DNA from: Saccharopolyspora hirsuta
Lineage (GTDB): Bacteria > Actinomycetota > Actinomycetes > Mycobacteriales > Pseudonocardiaceae
Length of the DNA: 64,000 nt
Direction of reading: 5' to 3'
Assembly: GCF_008630535.1 (NCBI RefSeq)
Contig: NZ_VWPH01000010.1
Location: forward strand, 62,001-126,000
Part shown: in pieces, positions 17,627-26,356 of the stretch
Numbering within the stretch: position 1 is the first letter of the stretch
Layout: each line of letters begins with the position of its first letter
Notes under the pieces: generated by a model
The model's database searches: none
What the model was told of the DNA's origin: nothing
Seen by the model: only the letters and a program-made list of their open reading frames with translations
Position numbers and translations under genes: made by a program

Positions 17627-18688
17627 TCAGCTTCCGAGGAATTCCAGCACGGTGCTGGTGAAATCCTCGGTGGTGGCGGTGCCGCCGAGGTCCGGGGTGC
17701 GGACCCGGGTGCGCGCGAGCACCGCGGCGATGGCCTGCTCGACCTCGGCCGCTGCCTCCGGGTGGCCGAGGTGGTCGAGCATCAGCGCGGCGGTCCAGAT
17801 CGCGCCCAGCGGGTTGGCGACCCCCTGACCGGCGATGTCCGGCGCGGAACCGTGCACCGGCTCGAACATCGACGGGAACTCCCGCTCCGGGTTGAGGTTC
17901 GCGGCCGGGGCGATCCCGATGCCGCCCGCGACGGCCGCGGTCAGATCGCTGAGGATGTCGCCGAACAGGTTGGACCCGACGATCACGTCGAACCGGGCCG
18001 GGTCGAGCACCACCTTGGCGCACAGCGCGTCGATGTGCTCGGACACCGGGGAGACGTCCGGGAAGGACTCGGCCCGCTCGGCGACCAGCTCGTCCCAGAA
18101 CGGCAGGGTGTGCACGATCCCGTTGGACTTCGTCGCCGAGGTGAGCCCGCCCCGCCGCTGGCGGGCGAGGGAGAACGCGAAGTCGACCACGCGGGTCACC
18201 CCGGCGCGGGTGAACACCGCCTCCTGCACGGCCATCTCCTCCGGGAAGCCCCGGTTGAACCGGCCGCCGATCTCGCTGTACTCGCCTTCGACGTTCTCGC
18301 GCACCACGACCAGGTCGACCTCGCCCGCGACGGCCCGCCGCACCGGGCTCTCCAGACCCTCGAAGACCTTGATCGGGCGGAGGTTGACGTACTGCCGGAA
18401 GCTCCGGCGGATCGGGATCAGCAGACCCCACAGCGAGACGTGGTCGGGCACCGAGGGGTGGCCGACGGCGCCGAGGAAGATCGCGTTGTGGTGGCGGATC
18501 CGGTCCAGCCCGTCCTCCGGCATCATCGCCCCGAGCTCGCGGTATCGGGCGCAGGACCAGTCGAACTCGTCGTGCTCGAAGGTGATGCCGTGGCGCTTGC
18601 CGACCACGTCGAGGACCCGGGTGGCGGCCGGGGTCACCTCCTGGCCGATGCCGTCGCCGGGGATGAGCGCAATCCGGTGAGCAACCAT
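17627..18688 (-). CDS. Tartrate/D-malate-type dehydrogenase (IDH/IMDH family)
   Basis: A 353-residue NAD-dependent beta-decarboxylating dehydrogenase. The family signature NLFGDILSDLTAAVAGGIG lies near 245, with the substrate Arg residues in VNLRPIKVFEG, the Lys in SATKSNG and the cofactor loop EPVHGSAPDIAG. The YSEIGGRF segment and overall length resemble TtuC/DmlA (tartrate dehydrogenase/decarboxylase, D-malate dehydrogenase) more than LeuB. It probably oxidises a 2-hydroxy diacid released by, or imported with, the products of the upstream lyase and dicarboxylate transporter. Confidence 0.85.
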   Translation of the reverse strand: MVAHRIALIPGDGIGQEVTPAATRVLDVVGKRHGITFEHDEFDWSCARYRELGAMMPEDGLDRIRHHNAIFLGAVGHPSVPDHVSLWGLLIPIRRSFRQYVNLRPIKVFEGLESPVRRAVAGEVDLVVVRENVEGEYSEIGGRFNRGFPEEMAVQEAVFTRAGVTRVVDFAFSLARQRRGGLTSATKSNGIVHTLPFWDELVAERAESFPDVSPVSEHIDALCAKVVLDPARFDVIVGSNLFGDILSDLTAAVAGGIGIAPAANLNPEREFPSMFEPVHGSAPDIAGQGVANPLGAIWTAALMLDHLGHPEAAAEVEQAIAAVLARTRVRTPDLGGTATTEDFTSTVLEFLGS

Positions 18689-18756
18689 GGTCCCGATCGC
18701 ACCACCGGCTGCCCCGCCGCGTCCAAGACGCAATCCGAGCCCGCCTCATAGGACGG

Positions 18757-18766
18757 GCTTATAAGC
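18757..18766. promoter_or_regulatory. Palindrome GCTTATAAGC at the end of the LysR gene
   Basis: A perfect 10-bp palindrome overlapping the LysR stop codon and 69 bp upstream of the dehydrogenase start. Its position suits a binding site for the adjacent LysR protein, but this is only positional inference. Confidence 0.35.
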
Positions 18767-19625
18767 AGCGCAGGAAAGCCGCGGCCGCCGGGGTGAGCGC
18801 ATCGGTCCGGCTGACCACCGCGACGTGCAGGTGGGCTTCCGGGAGCAGGTCGAGCACCAGCGCCCCGGCGCGCCGGGCCAGCGGAGCCCACGACTCGGCG
18901 AGCACGGCCACCCCCACCCCGGCCAGCACCAGCGGCAGGATCGTCTCCCGGTGCTCGGTCTCCACGACCTGCCGCAGGTCGACGCCGGAGGCCCGGATCT
19001 CGTCCACGACCCGCCGCATCCCGGTGCCCGGCTGCCCGGCGATCACCCGCTGCCCGGCCAGGTCCTCCCACCGCACCTCGCGCATCCCCGCGAGCGGCCC
19101 GTCCGCACCGGCCACCAGAACGAACCGCTGCCGACCTGCCGGGGTCACCGCGAGCCCGGCCTCGGCCAGCGGTTCGGTGCTGGCCAGCAACCCCAGCTCC
19201 GCCGCACCGCTGCGGACCATCTCCACCACACCGCTCGCGGTGTGCGCCGCCTTGACGGTCACCGAGAGACCGGGGTGCTGCTCGACGAACGTCCGGATGA
19301 ACCCGCTCAACGGTTCGACCGCCTGCGAGGGCATCGCGGCGATCTCCACCCGCCCGACGGCCAGCCCGGTGACCGACTCGACGCTGGCCCGCGCGGTCTC
19401 CAACCCGCGCACCACCTGCCGAGCGGGTTCGATCAGGGCGCGACCGGCGTCGGTCAGCACCAGCCGCCGCCCGATGCGGCGGAACAGATCCTGCCCCAGG
19501 TCGCGCTCCAGGGACCGGATGGCCTGCGACAGCGAGGGCTGCGCGACGTGCAGCGCCACCGCGGCCCGGCTCACCCCGCCGTGATCGACCACCGCCAAGA
19601 AGTACCCGAGCTGCCGCGCATCCAC
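18759..19625 (-). CDS. LysR-family transcriptional regulator
   Basis: A 288-residue regulator. The N-terminal helix-turn-helix is DHGGVSRAAVALHVAQPSLS (14-33), followed by the linker helix RSLERDLGQDLFRR and a periplasmic-binding-protein-like effector domain. The start is the GTG at 19625. It lies between the lyase (45 bp upstream) and the dehydrogenase (70 bp downstream) on the same strand. It probably senses a pathway diacid and activates the dehydrogenase. Confidence 0.88.
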   Translation of the reverse strand: MDARQLGYFLAVVDHGGVSRAAVALHVAQPSLSQAIRSLERDLGQDLFRRIGRRLVLTDAGRALIEPARQVVRGLETARASVESVTGLAVGRVEIAAMPSQAVEPLSGFIRTFVEQHPGLSVTVKAAHTASGVVEMVRSGAAELGLLASTEPLAEAGLAVTPAGRQRFVLVAGADGPLAGMREVRWEDLAGQRVIAGQPGTGMRRVVDEIRASGVDLRQVVETEHRETILPLVLAGVGVAVLAESWAPLARRAGALVLDLLPEAHLHVAVVSRTDALTPAAAAFLRCL

Positions 19626-19669
19626 GACGGGGATCCTCGCACCGGGCCGCGGCTGTGCGCTCCCCCGGA

Positions 19670-21013
19670 TCAGGTGCCGACGACGTCGGTGGTCATGGCG
19701 CGGGCGCTGCCGAGGTAGTTCGCCGGGTCGCAGAGCTCGTCGATGCGGCTGGCACCGAGCTGCGCGACGAGTTCGGGGTTGCGGCGCAGCTCGTCGGCCA
19801 GGTCCGCACCGGACTCGATGGCGTTGCGGCAGGCGTCGTAGACGACTTCGTGCGCGCGCTGTCGGCCGAGCACCGGTGCGACGGCCATCATGACCGCCTC
19901 CGCGACGATGAGACCGCCGGTGAGCGCGGTGTTGGACCGCATCCGATCGACGTCGACCTCCAGACCGGTGAGCATGAACTCCGCCTGGTGCAGGGAGGCC
20001 GCCACGAGCTGGAAGGCCTCCGGGACGGTGGCCCACTCGAGGTGCCAGGGGCCGGTGGCGCGCTCGAAGTCCTGCATCAGCGCGTCGAGCATCGTGGCGG
20101 ACCGGTCCCGCAGGAGCTTCGCGGCGGCGACCATCAGCTCGCTGGAGATCGGATTGCGCTTCTGCGGCATGGTCGAGCTCGCGCCGCGGCCCGGCACGAA
20201 GGGCTCGGCGAGTTCGCCGAACTCCGACGAGCACATCATCATCACGTCCCAGCCGATCTTGCCCAGCGATCCGCCGATCGCGGCCAGCAGCGCGACGATC
20301 TCGTTGAGCCCGTCGCGGGCGACGTGCCAGGTGATCTCGGGGTCGCGCAGTCCGAGCTCGGCGGCGAGCGCGGCGCGCACGGCCAGCCCGTCGGGGCCGG
20401 TCCCGAGCGAGGCGAGCGTTCCGGCAGCGCCGCCGAACTGGACCATGAGGTCGCGCTCGCGGGCCTGGGAGAGCCGCTCGCTGTGCCGGTCCAGCGCCGA
20501 AACCCACACGGCGGCGCGGAATCCGAAGGTCACCGGCAGCGCGTGCTGGAGGTGGGTGCGGCCCGCCGTCACGGTGTCGACGTGCTCGGCGGCGAGGCGG
20601 CGCAGCACAGCGCGCACCCGGTCGAGGGCCGCGGCGACGAGGTCGAGCCCGTCGCGGCACTGCAGCATCGTCGCGGTGTCCATGATGTCCTGCGTGGTGG
20701 CACCCCAGTGCAGGTATCCGCCCGCCTCGCCGCACTGCTCGGCGAGCTGGGTGACCAGCGGCAGCACCGGGTAGCCGACGTTCTCGGTGTCCGCCCGGAG
20801 CCGCTCGTGGTCCAGCGCGCCGGGGCGGACCGAGTCGCTGATCGCCTGCGCGGCCTCGTGCGGGACGATGCCGACCTTGGCCTGGGCGCGAGCGAGCGCG
20901 GTCTCGGTGTCGATCATGCGCTGGACGAAGGCCTCGTCGCTGAACACCTCGCGCATCTGCGCGGTCGAGAACATCTCGCGGTAGAGGAACGAGTCGAAGA
21001 CCGTGCTGTTCAC
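19670..21013 (-). CDS. Fumarase/aspartase-superfamily lyase (PcaB-like)
   Basis: A 447-residue lyase. The superfamily loop GASSTMPQKRNPI (277-289) carries the catalytic Ser, and HWGATTQDIMD and GRTHLQHALP give the two other conserved regions. The overall sequence is closest in style to 3-carboxy-cis,cis-muconate cycloisomerase and related amino-acid or aminodisuccinate lyases. Its GTG overlaps the stop of the DctA-like transporter (GTGA). This coupling to a dicarboxylate importer suggests that it splits or eliminates an imported C4-containing acid to fumarate. The exact substrate is unknown. Confidence 0.8.
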   Translation of the reverse strand: MNSTVFDSFLYREMFSTAQMREVFSDEAFVQRMIDTETALARAQAKVGIVPHEAAQAISDSVRPGALDHERLRADTENVGYPVLPLVTQLAEQCGEAGGYLHWGATTQDIMDTATMLQCRDGLDLVAAALDRVRAVLRRLAAEHVDTVTAGRTHLQHALPVTFGFRAAVWVSALDRHSERLSQARERDLMVQFGGAAGTLASLGTGPDGLAVRAALAAELGLRDPEITWHVARDGLNEIVALLAAIGGSLGKIGWDVMMMCSSEFGELAEPFVPGRGASSTMPQKRNPISSELMVAAAKLLRDRSATMLDALMQDFERATGPWHLEWATVPEAFQLVAASLHQAEFMLTGLEVDVDRMRSNTALTGGLIVAEAVMMAVAPVLGRQRAHEVVYDACRNAIESGADLADELRRNPELVAQLGASRIDELCDPANYLGSARAMTTDVVGT

Positions 21014-22380
21014 CGTGCACTCCTGGAGTTCGCGGGGGTGGTGGGGACGTTGGCGGCGGGGTCCGCCTTCGGAGCGTCGTCGTCCTGGTCGAGCAGGGAC
21101 GGGTCGGCGAGCACCGCGCGCAGGCGGGCGCGGTCTAGGTCGCCATTCCAGCGGGAGATGACCGCGGTGGCCACGACGTTGCCGAAGGTGTTGCACGTGG
21201 CGGTGGCCATCGACATCACGCGGTAGACGCCGAAGAGGATCGCGACGCCCTCGACGGGGAGGTAGCCGGTGGCGGTCACCGTCGAGGCGAACACCACGAA
21301 CGTGCCGCCGGAGACCGTGGCCGCGCCCTTGGAGGTCAGGAGCATGATCACCAGCAGGCCGAGCTGCTGCTCGAAGCCCATCGGGATGCCGTAGGCGTTG
21401 GCCAGGAACAGCGTGCACAGCGCCAGGTAGATCGAGGTGCCGTCGAGGTTGAACGCGTAACCGGTGGGCATCACCAGCCCGACCGTCTGGCGGGACAACC
21501 CCATCCGCGGCAGCTTCTCGAGCAGGCCGGGCAGCCCGGCCTCGGACGAGGCGGTGCCGAGCACCAGGGTCAGCTCGGTGCGGACCGCGCGCAGCAGCCG
21601 GAAGACGTTGATCCCGGCGGCGAGGCAGATCCCGCCGAGGACGACCACGATGAACAGGACCACCACGATCCAGTACTGCGCCACCAGCTCGGCCAGGGCC
21701 AGCAGCATCGCCGGGCCGTTGGTGCCCACCGAGTAGGCGATCGCGCCGAAGGTCCCGATCGGCGCCAGGCGCATGATCACGTTGATCAGGGCGAAGAATC
21801 CCTCGGACGCGGTCTCCAGCCCGGCGGTGAAGCGGGCCTGGACCGCGGGGGCGAGGGTGAGCAGCCCGATGCCCAGCAGCACCGCGATCACCACGACCTG
21901 CAGCAGGTGGCCCGAGCTGAACGCGCCGACGAAGTTGTCCGGCACGACCGTGGCGAGGAAGCCCTCGTCGTCGCTCCCGCCCGTCGGCGCTCCCCCGGTC
22001 GGGTGCGCACCGCTGAGGGCGCCGGTGCCGATCCCGACGCCGGAGACGTTGCCGGCGAGCAGGCCGAGCAGGAGCGCGACGGTGGAGACGACCTCGAAGT
22101 AGATCAGCGCGATCAGCCCGGTGCGGCTGGCCTTCTTGAGGTCCCCGGCCGCGGCGATGCCCATCACGACGGTGAGGAAGACCAGGGGTGCGACCCCGAT
22201 CTTGATCAGGTCGAGGAAGGTGTCGCCGACGACCCCGAGCTGCGCGGAGAACGCCGGGAACAGCGCGCCGACCGCGATCCCGAGGACGATCGAGATCAGG
22301 ACCTGGTTGCCGATGCTGGTGTACCAGCGCGCTCTGCGCCTCGGGCGGCCGCTCGCGAGGAGCTCTTCCGCAGATCTCAT
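21010..22380 (-). CDS. DctA-like sodium/proton:dicarboxylate symporter (DAACS family)
   Basis: A 456-residue membrane protein with eight long hydrophobic helices and two re-entrant loops. The family motifs are GTASSEAGLPGLL (the serine-rich hairpin) near 275 and GYAFNLDGTSIYL near 315, with SKGAATVSGGTF near 350. It imports C4-dicarboxylates or acidic amino acids. The ATG at 22380 has GGGGTGTGG upstream. It heads the transporter-lyase unit and directly follows the double-palindrome operator. Confidence 0.88.
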   Translation of the reverse strand: MRSAEELLASGRPRRRARWYTSIGNQVLISIVLGIAVGALFPAFSAQLGVVGDTFLDLIKIGVAPLVFLTVVMGIAAAGDLKKASRTGLIALIYFEVVSTVALLLGLLAGNVSGVGIGTGALSGAHPTGGAPTGGSDDEGFLATVVPDNFVGAFSSGHLLQVVVIAVLLGIGLLTLAPAVQARFTAGLETASEGFFALINVIMRLAPIGTFGAIAYSVGTNGPAMLLALAELVAQYWIVVVLFIVVVLGGICLAAGINVFRLLRAVRTELTLVLGTASSEAGLPGLLEKLPRMGLSRQTVGLVMPTGYAFNLDGTSIYLALCTLFLANAYGIPMGFEQQLGLLVIMLLTSKGAATVSGGTFVVFASTVTATGYLPVEGVAILFGVYRVMSMATATCNTFGNVVATAVISRWNGDLDRARLRAVLADPSLLDQDDDAPKADPAANVPTTPANSRSAR

Positions 22381-22390
22381 CCCACACCCC

Positions 22391-22424
22391 TTTGTGTCTA
22401 GACACATTTATGTCTAGACACAAA
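22391..22424. promoter_or_regulatory. 34-bp double-palindrome operator with two TGTCTAGACA sites
   Basis: TTTGTGTCTAGACA and TGTCTAGACACAAA are exact reverse complements separated by CATTTA. Inside each arm TGTCTAGACA is itself a perfect 10-bp palindrome, 20 bp centre to centre, which would place two dimers on the same DNA face. It sits between gntR and dctA, 10 bp before the dctA start, and is almost certainly the operator of the adjacent HutC-type GntR protein. Confidence 0.85.
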
Positions 22425-22472
22425 GGTGGCCGGTGTTGGACCGGATGTCAATGGGCGTCTTGCACCCCGGGA

Positions 22473-23234
22473 CTACGCGGAGCCGGAGCGGACCAGCGTC
22501 GTGCGGTAGCTGAACGTGTCGCCGGGGTGCACGCCGATCGTGGTCTCGAACAGGTCTCCGGTCGCGTCGTAGTAGTGCCGGACGAACTCCAGCGCAGGGC
22601 TGCCCGGCGGGAGGCCGAGCACTTCGGCCGGTTCGGCCGGGAGCGCGATCGCGCGGACCCGCTGCACCACGCGGTGCGTCGACCGGCCGGTCCGCTCCCG
22701 GACGAGATCGCTGATCAGACGCGTGCTCTCGTCCAGATCTCCGGCGATCGCAGCGGCGTCGCCGGGCGAGAGGTAGACCTGCGACCAGGACACCGCCGAA
22801 CCGTCCGGCGCCCGCCGGACGGTGGTCAGCCGAGCGCGCACCTCGCCGGACGGCAGGCCCGTGGCTTCGGCGAGCTCGGGCCCGATGGTGACCTCCTCGG
22901 ACGCGGTGACCTCGCGGACCGCGTCCCGCCCGTACTGGACGAGTTCCTCGAGACTGCCCAACGACGTGTCGAACCGCTGCGTCGGCGTGAGCCGCTCGAC
23001 GCGGGTGCCGTCCCCCTTGCGCCGGGAGACCAGCCCCCGGGCCTCCAGCTCCCGCAGCGCGTTGCGCAAGGTCTCGCGGGAGACCTGGAACGATGCCGCC
23101 AGCTCTGGCTCCGGAGGGATCCGCTCCCCGATCTCCCACCGCCGGGCCGCGATATCCGCCGCCAGGTCGCGAGCGATCTGCAGGTAGCGCGGCTCCTTGC
23201 CCCCGTTGACAGCACGAACCTCCATGTCCGCCAT
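22473..23234 (-). CDS. GntR-family regulator, HutC/UTRA subfamily
   Basis: A 253-residue regulator: winged helix at about 15-80 (RIPPEPELAASFQVSRETLRNALREL) and a C-terminal UTRA effector domain (95-245) ending in ETTIGVHPGDTFSYRT. An internal ATG three codons in is an alternative start. It lies upstream of, and codirectional with, the dctA-lyase unit; the operator in between suggests control of dctA rather than simple autoregulation. The inducer is presumably the transported acid. Confidence 0.88.
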   Translation of the reverse strand: MADMEVRAVNGGKEPRYLQIARDLAADIAARRWEIGERIPPEPELAASFQVSRETLRNALRELEARGLVSRRKGDGTRVERLTPTQRFDTSLGSLEELVQYGRDAVREVTASEEVTIGPELAEATGLPSGEVRARLTTVRRAPDGSAVSWSQVYLSPGDAAAIAGDLDESTRLISDLVRERTGRSTHRVVQRVRAIALPAEPAEVLGLPPGSPALEFVRHYYDATGDLFETTIGVHPGDTFSYRTTLVRSGSA

Positions 23235-23273
23235 CGTCGCACGCCCCCGCCGCAGGTGATCAGCACCGCCCGG

Positions 23274-24077
23274 CTAGACCAGGGCGGTCACGACCATCGC
23301 GACGAGGACGAGCACCAGGAGGGCCAGGTAGGCGATCGCGTGCACGCGGTCGGGGATCTTGCCGACCACCCGCTTGGTCACCGCGATGGTCGGCAGCGAA
23401 CCGCAGAGCAGGGCCGCCCCGACGAGGACGTTGACGTGCCCGAGCTGCCCCGGGTAGGGCGTGGTCGGCGTCGCCAGGGCGTACACCGCGGTCCCGGCGA
23501 CCGCGACGGGGATGCTGAGCGGGTTGGCCATCGCGGCGGCGTCAGCCATCGGCAGGCCGCGGCGCCGGAGCAGCGGCACGGTCAGGACGCTCCCGCCGAC
23601 GCCGAGGAAGCTGGCGACCGCGCCGATGCCGACCCCGCCCGCCGTCGAGGCGACCTTGCCCAGCGGCTCGCCCGCCCCCTCCCGGGCGTTGTCGAGGAAC
23701 CCGCGCCGGAGCGCGCTGTCGACGATCGTGATCGCGAGGTAGGCGATGAACAGCAGGTGCAGGGCGGAGTCCGGGGCCCAGGTGGCGGCGACCGCACCGA
23801 GCACCGCACCGAGCGCGATGAACTCGATCAGCGGGTGGAGGTGCGCCTTGCGGAGGCGGCCGGACCGGGCCTGTGCGAAGGTGGCCGTGGTGGCGTTGAC
23901 GATCATCACCGCGGTCGAGGTGGCCACCGCGGTGTGCATCGCGTCGGCACCCGTGGTGGCGGCGACCACCCCGAACACGACCGGCACGATGATGAAACCG
24001 CCGCCGAATCCGAACAGGACGGTGGTCACGCCGGTCAGGCAGCCGAACCCGAGCAGCACGAGGAAGGAGACGAGCAC
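23274..24077 (-). CDS. TauE/SafE-family membrane exporter
   Basis: A 267-residue membrane protein with eight helices in two repeats. The family glycine motifs GFGGGFIIVPVVFG near residue 28 and GVGGSVLTVPLL near 155 are both present. Members export sulfite, organosulfonates or related anions. The GTG at 24077 is chosen because the first helix follows at once; a longer ATG start at 24113 is possible. It is divergent from the AraC regulator (92 bp apart), its likely controller. Confidence 0.82.
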   Translation of the reverse strand: MLVSFLVLLGFGCLTGVTTVLFGFGGGFIIVPVVFGVVAATTGADAMHTAVATSTAVMIVNATTATFAQARSGRLRKAHLHPLIEFIALGAVLGAVAATWAPDSALHLLFIAYLAITIVDSALRRGFLDNAREGAGEPLGKVASTAGGVGIGAVASFLGVGGSVLTVPLLRRRGLPMADAAAMANPLSIPVAVAGTAVYALATPTTPYPGQLGHVNVLVGAALLCGSLPTIAVTKRVVGKIPDRVHAIAYLALLVLVLVAMVVTALV

Positions 24078-24169
24078 CGGGCCACGGTAGGACCGGCCAG
24101 CGCTGGCGCACAATCGATGTCACGCCACGACCGTTCGAGTTCGCGCCACCGGTCGACTAGGGTGGCCGG

Positions 24170-24934
24170 GTGCGCAACGTGCCCGTGGACGAGGTGGACG
24201 GGATCGACCGCGCGGTGCTGGCGATCGGCACCGATTACCCGCCCGGCCACCTGCTGCCCCGCCACCGGCACCGGCGCGCGCAGCTGCTGTACGGCGCGGT
24301 CGGGATCATGCAGGTCGAGACCGCGGACGGGAGCTGGACGGTGCCGCCGCGCCGAGCGGTGCTGATCCCGCCCGAGACCGACCACCAGGTGCTGATGGAC
24401 GCCGTGAGCACCCGCAGCCTCTACCTGGAGTCCTCGGCCGTGCCGTGGTTCCCGGCGCGCTGCCGGGTCGTGGACGTCTCCCCGCTGCTGCGCGAGCTCC
24501 TGCTCGCCGCGGTGGACATCCCGCCGGAGTACGACCGGCACGGCCGCGACGGCGCGCTGGTCGAGCTGATCCTGCACGAGATCCGCAACCTCGCACCGCT
24601 GCCGTTCGACCTGCCGCTGCCCGCCCGGACAGACCTGCGCGAGCTCTGCGAGGCGTTCCAAACGGCGCCGAACGTCCGCGAAGCGCCATCCGGGTGGGCC
24701 GCCCAGCTCGGCGTCAGCGCCCGCACGTTCAACAGGATGTTCCTGGCCGGAACCGGCCTCAGCTTCCAGCAGTGGCGGCAACGGGCCTGCGTCCTGCACG
24801 CGATCCGCCTGCTCTCCGCCGGACGAACCGTCACCCGGGTAGCGGCCGAACTCGCCTACGACACCCCGGCGGCGTTCTCCACCATGTTCCGCAAGCAGAC
24901 CGGAACGGCACCGAGCTCGTTCCAGCCCCGCTGA
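24170..24934 (+). CDS. AraC-family transcriptional regulator
   Basis: A 254-residue regulator: N-terminal cupin sensor (HRHRRAQLLYGAVG at 33-46, then VLIPPETDHQV) and C-terminal double helix-turn-helix (LGVSARTFNRMF; VTRVAAELAYDTPAAFSTMF). It starts at GTG 24170, 6 bp after a TAGGGT box, so the mRNA is probably leaderless. It is likely to control the divergent TauE/SafE exporter. Confidence 0.88.
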   Translation: MRNVPVDEVDGIDRAVLAIGTDYPPGHLLPRHRHRRAQLLYGAVGIMQVETADGSWTVPPRRAVLIPPETDHQVLMDAVSTRSLYLESSAVPWFPARCRVVDVSPLLRELLLAAVDIPPEYDRHGRDGALVELILHEIRNLAPLPFDLPLPARTDLRELCEAFQTAPNVREAPSGWAAQLGVSARTFNRMFLAGTGLSFQQWRQRACVLHAIRLLSAGRTVTRVAAELAYDTPAAFSTMFRKQTGTAPSSFQPR

Positions 24935-24959
24935 ACGTCCCCTGTGGACGCCTGCGCGG

Positions 24960-25000
24960 GCGGGCCTCCGCCGCGGCGATGGACCGCCGCGGAGGCCCGC
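24960..25000. terminator. GC-rich hairpin between convergent genes
   Basis: GCGGGCCTCCGC (24960-24971) pairs perfectly with GCGGAGGCCCGC (24989-25000), placed between the AraC stop and the convergent ABM gene. No U-run follows, as is usual in actinomycetes. Confidence 0.6.
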
Positions 25001-25006
25001 ACGGGC

Positions 25007-25339
25007 TCAGCTGGCCTCCGGCACCGCCATCTCGCCCAGCGCCGACCAGTCGTCCTGGTCGAGCGTCGTGTTGATGACCCGCGGGGTCTCCACGAGGTGC
25101 GGCGGCAGCTCCTGCTGCGCGGCCTTGAAGTGCGCCGAGTTGACGTGCGCGGCGCCGGCGTCCCCGTCCCGGAAGGCCTCCACCAGGACGTACTCGGTCG
25201 GGTCCTCGACGCTGCGGGACCAGTCGAACCACAGGCACCCGGCCTCGCCCCGGGTGGCCTCGGTGAACGCGCGGGTGATCTCGGGCCACCGGTCCGCGTG
25301 CTCGGGCTTGACGCGGAACTTCGCGGTGATGAAGATCAT
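25007..25339 (-). CDS. Antibiotic-biosynthesis-monooxygenase (ABM) domain protein
   Basis: A 110-residue single ABM domain: FITAKFRVKPEHADRW at the start, GCLWFDWSRSVEDPTEYVLVEAFRD in the middle and HFKAAQQELP after it. Such small dimeric ferredoxin-like proteins act as cofactor-free quinol monooxygenases (YgiN type) or haem-degrading enzymes; this sequence fits the quinol type. GGAGGAGG precedes the ATG. It is monocistronic. Confidence 0.8.
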   Translation of the reverse strand: MIFITAKFRVKPEHADRWPEITRAFTEATRGEAGCLWFDWSRSVEDPTEYVLVEAFRDGDAGAAHVNSAHFKAAQQELPPHLVETPRVINTTLDQDDWSALGEMAVPEAS

Positions 25340-25716
25340 CTGCTTCCTCCTCCTGCTACTTCCTGTCGGGCCCGTTCTACCCCGCCCCGGGAACCCCCGC
25401 GCGCGGGCGGGGTGCGACTTGCGATTCCGATCACGGGACGAGGATCGCCGCGGGCGCCGTCTAGTCCACAGGAGACGGTCGGAGGCGGGGCCGCTCCCGG
25501 CGCGGCCAGACCCGTTCCAGGCAGGTCGTGATCACGTAGCGGACCTGCCGAAGTGGTTCGGCCGGGTACCGACGATCGCTCGGCTGGCTTCCGCACGCCG
25601 GACCGCACGCGTCACCAGCCACCGCGCATTCCTCCCCAGTTCTGCGGTCAGCACCCCGGGGCCCGGGTGAAACCAGGTGGCGCCGGGCTCGTGCGTGGAC
25701 GAGGATCGGGCTTGTC
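25340..25716. other. Gene-free interval
   Basis: Upstream regions of the divergent ABM and GNAT genes. I see no credible coding frame, RNA or strong repeat. Confidence 0.5.
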
Positions 25717-26259
25717 ATGAGTGATTTCGATGTTCAGCTGGTTCCGATGGGGTTGGCGCACCTGGCCGGGGTGCTCGAGCTCGGGCACCAGGTCTTCGAC
25801 GTGTCCGCGATGCCCTACACCTCGTGGTCGTTGTCCAGCGTGGCCGTGCACATGGACGCCCAGCCGGATGCGTGCTGGGTCGCCGAGGCCGACGGGCGGG
25901 TGGTCGGGTTCGTGCTCGGGTCGCTGTCCTACGACGAGCGGGCCGACTGGGGTTACGTGGAGTGGCTCGCGGTCGCTCCCGACCACCAGGGCAAGGGGTT
26001 GGCCAGGACGCTGCTGGAGGAGTCCTGCGCGGCGCTGTTCGCCGCTGGCGCCACGCGGATCATCACCGACGTCGAGCAGAACAACACCGCTTCCGCCCAG
26101 CTCATGCAGCGCAGCGGCTTCACCGACAGCGTGACCGTCACCTTGTTCGTCCGCCACGCGCCCGCCGACGGGGCTCGGCAGTCGCGGTCGCGCGCACGCG
26201 CCACCGATCCCGCCAAGGCCCGGCTGCACGCCGTCGCGCGCAAGACCGAGCGCAGCTGA
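25717..26259 (+). CDS. GNAT-family N-acetyltransferase
   Basis: A 180-residue protein with the acetyl-CoA-binding motif VAPDHQGKGLARTLL near residue 90 and the C-terminal NNTASAQLMQRSGF. The last 35 residues are a basic, Arg/Lys-rich tail outside the GNAT fold. The substrate is unknown. It is monocistronic and followed by a strong palindrome. Confidence 0.85.
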   Translation: MSDFDVQLVPMGLAHLAGVLELGHQVFDVSAMPYTSWSLSSVAVHMDAQPDACWVAEADGRVVGFVLGSLSYDERADWGYVEWLAVAPDHQGKGLARTLLEESCAALFAAGATRIITDVEQNNTASAQLMQRSGFTDSVTVTLFVRHAPADGARQSRSRARATDPAKARLHAVARKTERS

Positions 26260-26314
26260 GCGATTCGGGGCGGCGGCAGCGTCGCTCTTTCCGGCGATCA
26301 CCGCACACCGATGC

Positions 26315-26356
26315 CGTGAGCGGCGATGGCGGTCCTCGCGACCACCGCCGCTCACG
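26315..26356. terminator. Palindrome CGTGAGCGGCG / CGCCGCTCACG
   Basis: The 11-bp arms (26315-26325 and 26346-26356) are perfect, with a nested GGTC/GACC stem in the loop. It lies 55 bp after the GNAT stop and probably ends that transcript. It shares the CGTGAG/CTCACG ends with the palindromes at 8424 and 63644. Confidence 0.6.

Noticed and set aside
25461..25718. Possible small minus-strand gene before the GNAT gene
   Set aside because: No ribosome site, no recognisable domain and Arg/Pro-rich shadow composition.
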